Positions 6,435 to 12,158 of a DNA stretch of 15,007 bases are shown piece by piece. Both the position numbers and the translations under genes were made by a program. Positions within the stretch are counted from its first letter, which is position 1. Each line of letters opens with the position of its first letter. This DNA is from Candidatus Falkowbacteria bacterium RIFCSPLOWO2_02_FULL_45_15. GTDB lineage: Bacteria; Patescibacteriota; Patescibacteriia; Patescibacteriales; XYC2-FULL-47-12. The stretch spans positions 7,360 through 22,366 of the forward strand of contig MFFV01000001.1 of NCBI GenBank assembly GCA_001777995.1, given 5' to 3'. Under the pieces are notes generated by a model, which had not been told where the DNA came from, did no database searches, and worked only from the letters and a program-made list of their open reading frames with translations.

Positions 6435-6463
6435 AGCCTCGGCTTCATCGCTGGGGCTTTTTT
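6435..6463 (+). terminator. Intrinsic terminator after the two-helix protein gene
   Basis: agcctcgg (6435-6442) pairs with ctggggct (6451-6458), allowing G-T pairs, followed by six T. It sits against the stop of the convergent acylphosphatase gene. Confidence 0.8.
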
Positions 6464-6465
6464 AT

Positions 6466-6738
6466 CTAATAATAAATTAAAAAATCACGAAAATTTTTTA
6501 TAGCGGCGTTAACCGCTTTTACTTCTTTAATTTGCGCCCCACGCGTCCCGCTCTGGCACCAGGCGACAAATTTGTTTAAAGTTTCCTCTTCTCCTTCCGC
6601 CTCAATATATACTGACCCGTCCGGCTCATTGCGGACAAAACCAACTATTCCCAACTCCTGCGCTTTTTGTTCGCTCGCGTAACGAAAACCGATTCCTTGC
6701 ACCCGACCGATTATTTTAATATTAAAATGCTTGAGCAT
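6466..6738 (-). CDS. acyP: Acylphosphatase
   Basis: This 90-aa enzyme hydrolyses acyl phosphates such as carbamoyl phosphate, 1,3-bisphosphoglycerate and acetyl phosphate. The signature GRVQGIGFRY (11-20) gives the phosphate-binding loop with catalytic R19. VGFVRNEPDGSVYIEAEG supplies catalytic N37. The length is typical of the family. The product could act on glycolytic acyl phosphates, which fits the GAPDH elsewhere in the window, but this link is inferred. The gene follows the MazG-type gene with a 38-nt spacer. Confidence 0.95.
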   Translation of the reverse strand: MLKHFNIKIIGRVQGIGFRYASEQKAQELGIVGFVRNEPDGSVYIEAEGEEETLNKFVAWCQSGTRGAQIKEVKAVNAAIKNFRDFLIYY

Positions 6739-6776
6739 ACCTAAATTTTTTCTCGTTCGCTTACACGCCTTGATTG

Positions 6777-7106
6777 TTATCGATTGTCACCGTTCCCTTG
6801 CAACATCCCGCGCGCCTGCCGTGATTGTGTTTTGGCTAAATTGCGTTGCGCCACTTCTTCCAAATCAAAATCCAAATCGGCAGCAATCTGCGCCAGATAC
6901 CAAAGCACGTCGCCTAATTCTTTGATAATTTCTTGTTTGTGCCCGTCGTTGATTTGGCCATCGTGGTCGCGTAAAATTTTTTTCATTTTTTCCGCTACCT
7001 CCCCGGATTCGCCCACCAGCCCAAGCACCGGATAGGTTAAACCGTATCCTTTAGCCGGATATAATGCGGTCCTGCGCGACTCGCGCTGATATTCGTTAAA
7101 TGTCAT
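6777..7106 (-). CDS. MazG-type nucleotide pyrophosphohydrolase
   Basis: This 109-aa single-domain all-alpha NTP pyrophosphohydrolase has the metal-binding pattern of the family: E33/E36 in LGLVGESGEVAEKMKK and E63/D66 in IIKELGDVLWYLAQIA. It probably hydrolyses non-canonical NTPs to monophosphates; the preferred nucleotide is unknown. The N-terminus MTFNEYQRESRRTALYP and the length resemble stand-alone MazG-like proteins of bacteria and phages rather than two-domain MazG. The ATG at 7106 lies 8 nt after the methyltransferase stop, suggesting co-transcription, and has no clear Shine-Dalgarno. Confidence 0.88.
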   Translation of the reverse strand: MTFNEYQRESRRTALYPAKGYGLTYPVLGLVGESGEVAEKMKKILRDHDGQINDGHKQEIIKELGDVLWYLAQIAADLDFDLEEVAQRNLAKTQSRQARGMLQGNGDNR

Positions 7107-7114
7107 ATTTTAAT

Positions 7115-7600
7115 TTAATTATATGTTAATCGGTAAGCGGTAATGCCAAAGGCAACCGCGACATTAAGCGACTCTTTTTTGCCGCGCATGGGAATGGCTA
7201 CAATTACGTCAGCTTGCGCCAAAATTTCCGGCGGCAGCCCGTCGACTTCCGCGCCTAAAATCAAGACTATCTTACTTTTCCTGAAGGCGAGATTCCGAAA
7301 TCTCGCCTTCACAGGAAATAATAAAACCGCTTTTTTATCCTGTTCCAACGCAATAATAGTATACCCCTCCTGTTTTAATTTTTCCAGCGCTGCTAAAGTT
7401 GATTTAACTTGCTCCCAAACGACTGTTTTTTCCGCTCCCAAAGCGACTTTAGCTAATGCTTTGTTAGGCAAACCAAAGCGGTCAATCGGCGCGGGCGTGA
7501 TGCCGCATAAGTATAATTTCGCGCAACCGGCCGCGTCCGCCGTGCGAAAAATTGAGCCGACATTATGGTTAGAACGGATATTGTGCAAAATTGCTATCAT
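7115..7600 (-). CDS. SpoU/TrmH-family RNA 2'-O-methyltransferase with repeat-derived insert
   Basis: This 161-aa SPOUT enzyme transfers methyl from S-adenosylmethionine to a ribose 2'-OH in tRNA or rRNA. Motif 1 is NIRSNHNVGSIFRTADAAG (8-26), motif 2 is LILGAEVDGLPPEIL (113-127), motif 3 is IPMRGKKESLNVAVAFGI (136-153). There is no N-terminal substrate-binding domain, as in TrmL-size enzymes, but the target position cannot be read. About 14 residues (95-108, FPVKARFRNLAFRKS) are encoded by a perfect palindrome between the strand ending AVLLF and motif 2, a loop in the family. The ATG at 7600 has no visible Shine-Dalgarno. Confidence 0.92.
   Translation of the reverse strand: MIAILHNIRSNHNVGSIFRTADAAGCAKLYLCGITPAPIDRFGLPNKALAKVALGAEKTVVWEQVKSTLAALEKLKQEGYTIIALEQDKKAVLLFPVKARFRNLAFRKSKIVLILGAEVDGLPPEILAQADVIVAIPMRGKKESLNVAVAFGITAYRLTYN
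7278..7317 (-). repeat. Perfect palindromic element in frame in the methyltransferase gene
   Basis: Arms tgaaggcgagatt (7282-7294) and aatctcgccttca (7299-7311) match over 13 bp with a 4-nt loop. Outer ttcctg (7278-7283) and caggaa (7312-7317) extend it. The reading frame continues through with no stop. Confidence 0.88.
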
Positions 7601-7617
7601 AATGATTTAAACATAAC

Positions 7618-7657
7618 AAAAATAGAGCTTGTCGTCCAAAAGAACGCCAGCTCTATT
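7618..7657 (-). terminator. Intrinsic terminator of the DUF5654-like gene transcript
   Basis: Arms aatagagct (7621-7629) and agctctatt (7649-7657) are perfect. On the minus strand the stem runs into a five-T tract. It separates the transcript from the methyltransferase gene. Confidence 0.75.
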
Positions 7658-7666
7658 TAATGCTTT

Positions 7667-7744
7667 ATCCATACACCTTCCAGAATACCCCCACACCAAA
7701 TTTTGGTGTTGGGGTTTAATACCCGGCGGTGAAGGTGTTTGGAT
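7667..7744. repeat. Nested inverted-repeat element between terminator and DUF5654-like gene
   Basis: The outer arms (7667-7680 and 7731-7744, core acaccttc/gaaggtgt) match at 13 of 14 positions. The inner arms (7687-7700 and 7702-7715, core cacaccaaa/tttggtgtt) also match at 13 of 14. The element lies in the 3' untranslated region of the gene to its right. It may be a miniature mobile-type repeat or a structured 3' RNA; I do not recognise it. Confidence 0.65.
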
Positions 7745-7754
7745 TTATTTTTTA

Positions 7755-8000
7755 TTACTTTCCCTCGCCGGCGCCGCCTCGCTTTAACAGTTTAACTAAA
7801 TACACCGCGATAATCACTAAAATAATCGTCATCACTAAAGCGTAGACAAATTTGGCGATGACGGTATCTTTGCCAAACGGAAAAACTTTTTCAATTAAGC
7901 TGGCAATAGCGTCGTTCCAGGCTAAGCTCGCCACCAGCCCGAAAGCGCCGATGATGTAGCCGGAAATGCGCTCCCGGAATTCTTGTTGTAGTTTGTTCAT
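7755..8000 (-). CDS. DUF5654-like two-helix membrane protein
   Basis: This 81-aa protein reads EFRERISGYIIGAFGLVASLAWNDAIASLIEKVF, then a second hydrophobic segment (about 50-72, FVYALVMTIILVIIAVYLV) and a basic, Gly-rich tail. The FGLVASLAWNDAI stretch and overall layout match my memory of DUF5654 proteins, common in Patescibacteria and of unknown function. The assignment rests on pattern only. The first helix carries Trp-Asn-Asp within the membrane segment. The ATG at 8000 has no Shine-Dalgarno. It is followed by a nested palindromic element and a terminator. Confidence 0.82.
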   Translation of the reverse strand: MNKLQQEFRERISGYIIGAFGLVASLAWNDAIASLIEKVFPFGKDTVIAKFVYALVMTIILVIIAVYLVKLLKRGGAGEGK

Positions 8001-8062
8001 ATATTATTTATAATTTACTTTTTTAGTCTACCAAAAATAAAATAAATGGCCAATAGATTTTT

Positions 8063-8099
8063 AAAATAAAAGTCTCGGACTAATCATTTAGCTCGAGAC
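8063..8099 (-). terminator. Intrinsic terminator overlapping the end of the polytopic membrane protein gene
   Basis: gtctcg (8072-8077) pairs with cgagac (8094-8099). On the minus strand a TTTTATTTT tract follows. The stop codon (8088-8090) lies in the loop, so the terminator stem is partly coding. Confidence 0.7.
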
Positions 8100-8708
8100 C
8101 GATAACCACTTCCGGATTTTGGCTAATAAATTATAGCTTACAATCAATCTGGTGACAACGGTTAAGGCGACGCAACCTGTAATAATTATTCCGGCCAGAA
8201 AACCGGCGCCAAAACTAATGAACAAACCGACAAAAAAATCAACCCCGAGGCCAATGCCAAAACCAAAGCCCAAGCCGGCAGCGCAGCCAGCGCCCAGACT
8301 AACGACCAAGCCAGCGATTATGCTGATAATACCTGCCAATACTAAACCAGCAATAAAACCCGTAGTAAAATCAGCGCTCAAAACAATAAATAACCCAACG
8401 GCTATACTAATAATTACGCCTATGCCCGGCCCGATAAGCAAGCCGATCGCCATGCCAATGTCAAAATCATTTAACTTCTCCCCCGCAGTATCAAAGAACA
8501 TTATTATTACCGAGACAACAGATATCGCTAAGAGCGGATTCCACCAGCGGGAAATTTCTAGCGATAAAAAATATCCGCCGTACTTAATTAGCTGGGCACT
8601 GATTAAGCTCGGCACTTGCTGTGCGAGCAGGTGCCATATTATCATTCCGCAACCAACCAGGCCAAGCATAAACAAAGACCACCTTAGCATCAATTTTATT
8701 CTTCTCAT
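8088..8708 (-). CDS. Glycine-rich polytopic membrane protein, unknown function
   Basis: I recognise no family in this 206-aa protein. Hydrophobic segments lie at about 8-29 and 56-72, followed by a nearly continuous membrane region (about 83-190) rich in Gly, with spaced glycines (GLGFGFGIGLG, GLFISFGAGFLAG) and Asp residues between segments (FDIGMA, SADFTTG, GVDFFVG). The regular Gly/Ala spacing suggests tightly packed helices and possibly internal duplication of a unit of about 20-30 residues. The tail KIRKWLSVSS is basic. AAAAGGAG lies 7 nt before the ATG at 8708, unlike most genes on this strand. It ends in a terminator that includes its own stop codon. Confidence 0.75.
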   Translation of the reverse strand: MRRIKLMLRWSLFMLGLVGCGMIIWHLLAQQVPSLISAQLIKYGGYFLSLEISRWWNPLLAISVVSVIIMFFDTAGEKLNDFDIGMAIGLLIGPGIGVIISIAVGLFIVLSADFTTGFIAGLVLAGIISIIAGLVVSLGAGCAAGLGFGFGIGLGVDFFVGLFISFGAGFLAGIIITGCVALTVVTRLIVSYNLLAKIRKWLSVSS

Positions 8709-8839
8709 TCCCTGTCTCCTTTTTTAAAATTGTAAAAAACAAGCAACAACTTAAGTAATGAACAATATAACAAAAAACTGTCAACCAGTCAAATGGCGAA
8801 GTTAATAAATTTTAAAATTTAAAATTAACAAACTACCCT

Positions 8840-9103
8840 TTACCGCTTTATTTTATTAGACAAAAAGGCAAAAAGCCAGACGCCCGCCGCCGCCGCTATA
8901 TTCCAGATAATCAACCCGGAAATAAAGTACCCGATACCGAAAAAATCTGACTGAAAAGTTACTTCGGCGTGCAGGGAATATTTCATAAATAAACTTCTGA
9001 TTGGCGGATAAACCGCCACCCCCGCGTAGCAAACGATATAAACGATACTTACCCAAGCCGAAGCGACTTTAAGTAAATGTTTGGTGTTAATCATAGTTTT
9101 CAA
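8840..9103 (-). CDS. Small membrane protein resembling DUF5676
   Basis: About 87 aa with two hydrophobic segments, one after MINTKHLLKVASAWVSIVYI and one before a basic end (WNIAAAAGVWLFAFLSNKIKR). The start NTKHLLKVAS...YIVCYAGVAVYP resembles DUF5676 membrane proteins, whose function is unknown; moderate confidence by pattern. The start needs care: the longest frame begins with GTG at 9112, but that GTG overlaps the strong Shine-Dalgarno AGGAGG (9112-9117). A TTG at 9103 lies exactly 8 nt downstream and is the better start. The ATG at 9094 is too far from the site. The gene lies downstream of two tRNA genes on the same strand. Confidence 0.75.
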   Translation of the reverse strand: MKTMINTKHLLKVASAWVSIVYIVCYAGVAVYPPIRSLFMKYSLHAEVTFQSDFFGIGYFISGLIIWNIAAAAGVWLFAFLSNKIKR

Positions 9104-9228
9104 TTTTTTCACCTCCTTTTTTAATTTAAGAATTTTTATTTTCTTTGTCCGCCGAAGTTTTTATCTCAATATTATTGGCGCAGGCGGCGGAGAAAACGAA
9201 TACTCCTGAATTTTCAAAATGTCTTTGT

Positions 9229-9302
9229 TGGTCGGGGCGCCGGGAATTGAACCCGGATTACACGCACCCGAAGCGTGCGTAATACCGTTATACCACGCCC
9301 CG
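9229..9302 (-). tRNA. tRNA-Pro (anticodon CGG)
   Basis: On the minus strand the acceptor CGGGGCG pairs with CGCCCCG. The anticodon stem CACGC/GCGTG encloses TTCGGGT, giving anticodon CGG with T33 and G37. The T arm CCGGG/CCCGG encloses TTCAATT. The discriminator is A and the CCA is encoded at 9229-9231. The D arm is short (GTA/TAC). Confidence 0.93.
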
Positions 9303-9365
9303 TAAATTTTATATTTAATTTTAAATTTGCATTTTCAATCTAAAATCATAAATCTAAACTGGTTG

Positions 9366-9436
9366 TGGACCTAGCCAGAATCGGACTGGCGTCTCGGCAA
9401 TGCGAATGCCGCGTCATACCACTAGACCATAGGCCC
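9366..9436 (-). tRNA. tRNA-Ala (anticodon CGC), CCA not encoded
   Basis: On the minus strand the acceptor GGGCCTA pairs with TAGGTCC and includes a G3-T70 wobble, the alanine identity element. The anticodon stem CGGCA/TGCCG encloses TTCGCAT, anticodon CGC. The discriminator is A. The next bases are CAA rather than CCA, so the tail must be added. The T loop reads TCCGATT, with C at position 55 where T (pseudouridine) is nearly invariant. Confidence 0.9.
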
Positions 9437-9466
9437 CTGAAATAAGCGCTGGGTAAATCTGATGTT

Positions 9467-10177
9467 TTAAGCTTGGTTTAAGGAAGTAAAAATAACATAC
9501 AGCATTTCCAGCTGGTTGGCAATAACTTTCAGAAACATCTTCTGCTCTCGGCTGACGGCGCATTCATCAATAACGCAGAAAGATTTGATTTTTAAATTAT
9601 CCTGCTCGGAACAAAAAATATCCTGGCCGACCGGCGCCTGCTTATTAATTAAACCATTATTATCCAGGTTGTGTTTCAATAACACGGCTGTTTCGCCGCG
9701 CGCCGCGCTGTACTCGGTTAAAGTCTGCTGATTTGTTAAATCAACAACCCGCAGCACAACCCAATTCGCAGGCACAATGCTTAAAACTTTGTCCGCTAAA
9801 AATTTTAAAATGTATTTAAAATCCTGCTTACTTTCCGGATACTTTTTAATATCGGAAAACATCGAGCGCATCTCGGCTATTTGGACATTCAACGCTCCGA
9901 TATATTTAAACATCTCTTCCAGCCTACTTTCTAAATTACTTTTATCCGTTTCTAACTGCGCCATCAATTCCGTATTTCTGGCCGCCTGCTGGCGATATAG
10001 CAGCATCATAAAATAACCGGCTATAAACAATAAAATAATCGCCGTTCCTTCTACCGCCTCTTCCGGTAAAAATAAAAAACCGCTGTCGATAATATAGGGC
10101 GTTAAAGTAATGCCGATAAAAATTAATAGTAAAATCAGCAGATAAACATTCTCTAAAAAACGAAATTTTTTAGACAT
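9467..10177 (-). CDS. Two-helix membrane protein with coiled coil and GAF-like domain
   Basis: A 236-aa protein of unknown function. Two membrane segments (about 10-29 and 42-61) with a short outside loop are followed by a coiled coil (about 62-105, NTELMAQLETDKSNLESRLEEM). A C-terminal alpha/beta domain (about 118-236, YILKFLADKVLSIVPANWVVLRVVD...SFCVIDECAVSREQKMFLKVIANQL) has the strand-helix order of a GAF domain. No kinase, cyclase or helix-turn-helix follows, so it would be a membrane sensor or scaffold without an output domain; this is inference. The ATG at 10177 is preferred, with AAGGG about 9 nt upstream. A GTG at 10201 overlapping the cca stop would add 8 residues. It is downstream of cca and upstream of two tRNAs. 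Confidence 0.8.
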   Translation of the reverse strand: MSKKFRFLENVYLLILLLIFIGITLTPYIIDSGFLFLPEEAVEGTAIILLFIAGYFMMLLYRQQAARNTELMAQLETDKSNLESRLEEMFKYIGALNVQIAEMRSMFSDIKKYPESKQDFKYILKFLADKVLSIVPANWVVLRVVDLTNQQTLTEYSAARGETAVLLKHNLDNNGLINKQAPVGQDIFCSEQDNLKIKSFCVIDECAVSREQKMFLKVIANQLEMLYVIFTSLNQA

Positions 10178-10197
10178 AAATTTTTCCCTTTTATTTA

Positions 10198-11685
10198 TCA
10201 CTTAACCCAAAATTCCTCTTTTATTTTTTTATCGTCTTGCTCTCTTTTTTCTTCAATAACTATTTTGGCTTTGCCGCGCAACTCGTTTAATTCCAATTTA
10301 TTCAATTCCTTGCTTCTTTTTTCCAGATACTCTTTAGTATTTAATTCGGCATCTTCAAGCACCTCTGACAAAAGTACGTCCAAGATGGCGCCGATTTTCG
10401 GTCCGGGCTTTATTTTTAAAATCTTTATTAAATCATCGCCGTTTATTTTCAGCATCTTTACCGACACGGGATCGTTTTGTACTTTCTTAAACATATACTG
10501 CAGATGGCGCAACTTGTACGGCATCGCTTTGGGCGTGCCGCTGCCTAATCTGTCCGCTACGCGCAAATCAATCAAATCCTGCAGGTTTTCCCGGCCGACT
10601 TTATTAATCAGCCGGCGCACCGACGCCGCCGTCACTTCTCCGACATTATAATAAAACATGTGATGGCGCACTAAGTTCACCACGCGCTCAATGTCGTCGC
10701 GGGAAAATTTCAGCCGTTCCATAATGCGCTGCGCCATCTTCGCGCCGACATAGTCATGGTTATAAAAAGTGGCGTCCGTTCCCTGCCCGCGCTTGGTTTT
10801 TGGTTTAGCGATATCGTGCAGCAGCGATGCCAAGCGCACCTGATAAAATTTATTTTTAGTGTAACGCAAGGATTCAATCGCGTGCTTAAAAACCGTATAG
10901 GGATGGTGCTTATTTTGCGCCACTCCCACGCCTTCCTCTAACTCCGGAATAATATAGCGCAAGAGTTTTGTCTGGTGCAAAAATAGCATCCCTTCCGCCG
11001 GATAATCGGATTGTAAAATTTTTACCAATTCGTCATGAACCCTTTCTTTGGACACGAATTTAATCGCGCCGGCAAGTTTAATTATCGCCCTTGCCGTTTT
11101 TGGCTCAAGTTCAAAATTAAGTTCAACCGCTAAGCGCACCGCCCGCATCATCCGCAAGGCGTCTTCTTTAAACCGGTCGGCCGGCTCCCCTACCGCCCGG
11201 ATAATTTTTTGCTTAATGTCCTTTTGCCCGCCGAATAAATCAGTTACCCCCTCACCCCGCGCTCCGCGTTTCCCCTCTCCCTTAGGGAGAGGGGCCTGGG
11301 GGGTGGAGGAAATGGCCATCGCGTTAATCGTAAAATCCCGCCGCTCCAAATCTTTGTCCAAGCTGTCTTCAAATTTTATTTCATCCGGATGCCGGCGATC
11401 CGAATAGCCCTGCTCGGAGCGATAAGTTGTAACTTCAACATACTTTAAATTTTCTTCTCGCTCCTCTTCGCTAATTTTAACTAAAACCGTGCCGAATTCA
11501 TTTTCGTATTTAGCGTCCGGAAAAATTTTTATAATCTGCGTCGGCCGCGCGTTGGTCGTTATGTCCCAATCTTTTGGCGCTTTATTCATTAGCAAATCGC
11601 GCACGCAACCGCCGACTAAGTACGCTTCAACCCCTGCCTGCTCTAATTTTTCTAAAATAACTTGTATTTGTTGAGGAATAGTCAT
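10198..11685 (-). CDS. cca: tRNA nucleotidyltransferase (CCA-adding type) with HD domain
   Basis: This 495-aa class II nucleotidyltransferase adds or repairs the 3' CCA of tRNAs. The head domain has YLVGGCVRDLL (22-32) and the catalytic pair D39/D41 in KDWDITTNA. Then come VTTYRSEQGYSDRRHP, LERRDFTINAMAI, the nucleotide-selecting region VGEPADRFKEDALRMMRAVR, and ERVHDELVKIL. An HD domain follows (LASLLHDIAKPKTKRG, H290/D291; later NHDYVGAK and LVRHH). Poly(A) polymerase cannot be fully excluded, but neighbouring tRNAs without CCA support the CCA role. Residues about 127-147 come from a palindromic repeat inserted between NAMAI and TDLFGGQKDI, the loop before the FGG motif. The stop (TGA) overlaps the GTG alternative start of the next gene. 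Confidence 0.93.
   Translation of the reverse strand: MTIPQQIQVILEKLEQAGVEAYLVGGCVRDLLMNKAPKDWDITTNARPTQIIKIFPDAKYENEFGTVLVKISEEEREENLKYVEVTTYRSEQGYSDRRHPDEIKFEDSLDKDLERRDFTINAMAISSTPQAPLPKGEGKRGARGEGVTDLFGGQKDIKQKIIRAVGEPADRFKEDALRMMRAVRLAVELNFELEPKTARAIIKLAGAIKFVSKERVHDELVKILQSDYPAEGMLFLHQTKLLRYIIPELEEGVGVAQNKHHPYTVFKHAIESLRYTKNKFYQVRLASLLHDIAKPKTKRGQGTDATFYNHDYVGAKMAQRIMERLKFSRDDIERVVNLVRHHMFYYNVGEVTAASVRRLINKVGRENLQDLIDLRVADRLGSGTPKAMPYKLRHLQYMFKKVQNDPVSVKMLKINGDDLIKILKIKPGPKIGAILDVLLSEVLEDAELNTKEYLEKRSKELNKLELNELRGKAKIVIEEKREQDDKKIKEEFWVK
11246..11309 (-). repeat. CCTCTCC/GGAGAGG palindromic element in frame in cca
   Basis: The most complete copy of this family. Inner arms cccctctccc (11272-11281) and gggagagggg (11285-11294) are perfect with a 3-nt loop. 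Outer ctcacccc (11251-11258) and ggggtgga (11300-11307) mirror each other imperfectly. One frame would read CCC TAA GGG at the loop; cca uses the frame CCT AAG G, which stays open. Confidence 0.87.
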
Positions 11686-11730
11686 ATTATTTATTTACGC
11701 CCTTTACAAAACTAATCCAATAAGGTAATA

Positions 11731-11746
11731 TCCCGAGTACTCGGGA
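11731..11746. repeat. Perfect 16-bp palindrome TCCCGAGTACTCGGGA
   Basis: It lies in the spacer between the divergent cca and plus-strand genes, 7 nt upstream of the candidate -35 box of the latter. A near copy (tcccgag-aa-ctcggga, 13774-13789) sits inside the repeat in the gap-ldh spacer, so it is more likely a dispersed repeat than a dedicated operator. Both remain possible. Confidence 0.7.
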
Positions 11747-11752
11747 AATGCT

Positions 11753-11781
11753 TTGTCTAAAAATCCTAATTTAACTATACA
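11753..11781 (+). promoter_or_regulatory. Candidate promoter of the plus-strand two-gene unit
   Basis: TTGTCT (11753-11758) and TATACA (11776-11781) have 17-nt spacing, about 50 nt before the first start codon. A 10-nt palindrome ttgcgcgcaa (11809-11818) overlaps the upstream edge of the ribosome site. Confidence 0.45.
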
Positions 11782-11832
11782 AAAATCAGCATCTTTAGGC
11801 AAGTTAAATTGCGCGCAAAGGAGGACAAACTA

Positions 11833-12132
11833 ATGTTATTTTTGCTCATTGCCAAACCAAGGCCCCTGCCAGCGAGCGTCAGCCGAATGCTCCATGGGTG
11901 TTTAGTTGAGCAAGCTGTGGTTGTGTTGCAAAAATTATGGGAGAAGGGAAAATTGATTTCTTTTTGGGAGATTAAGACTGGCGGGACAGCCACGATAATT
12001 CAAGCCAACTCTTTAACCGAGTTAAAGGAAAATTTAACCCATTATCCGCTCTTTCCTTTCTTTATTTGGGATATAAAGGAAGTGATTAATGTTTCTGTAT
12101 TGAATCTTTTATCGAAACAAGTATTATCATGA
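11833..12132 (+). CDS. Muconolactone-isomerase-like (dimeric alpha/beta barrel) small protein
   Basis: This 99-aa protein resembles the muconolactone isomerase-like fold: a first strand MLFLLIAKPR, a helix carrying VLQKLWEKGKLISFWEIKTGG, a strand TATIIQA, then SLTELKENLTHYPLFPFF, close to the family segment around PLFPYM, and a final strand IWDIKEVINV. The aromatic pathway itself is not suggested by the context, so it may be a divergent binding protein or enzyme. AAAGGAGG (11817-11824) lies 8 nt before the ATG at 11833; an in-frame TTG at 11809 lies upstream of that site and is rejected as the start. It precedes the STAS gene, so both are probably one transcript. Confidence 0.68.
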   Translation: MLFLLIAKPRPLPASVSRMLHGCLVEQAVVVLQKLWEKGKLISFWEIKTGGTATIIQANSLTELKENLTHYPLFPFFIWDIKEVINVSVLNLLSKQVLS

Positions 12133-12158
12133 TAAAATTATCAAGAAAGGAAATTGAC

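Noticed and set aside
7143..7610. Plus-strand frame of 155 aa opposite the methyltransferase gene
   Set aside because: It is a shadow of the SPOUT motifs on the minus strand and has no ribosome site.
8152..8727. A 191-aa plus-strand frame rich in Pro and Lys opposite the polytopic membrane protein gene
   Set aside because: Its composition is the mirror of Gly/Ile/Val codons on the other strand. It has no ribosome site, and the minus-strand frame has a strong Shine-Dalgarno, membrane segments and a terminator.
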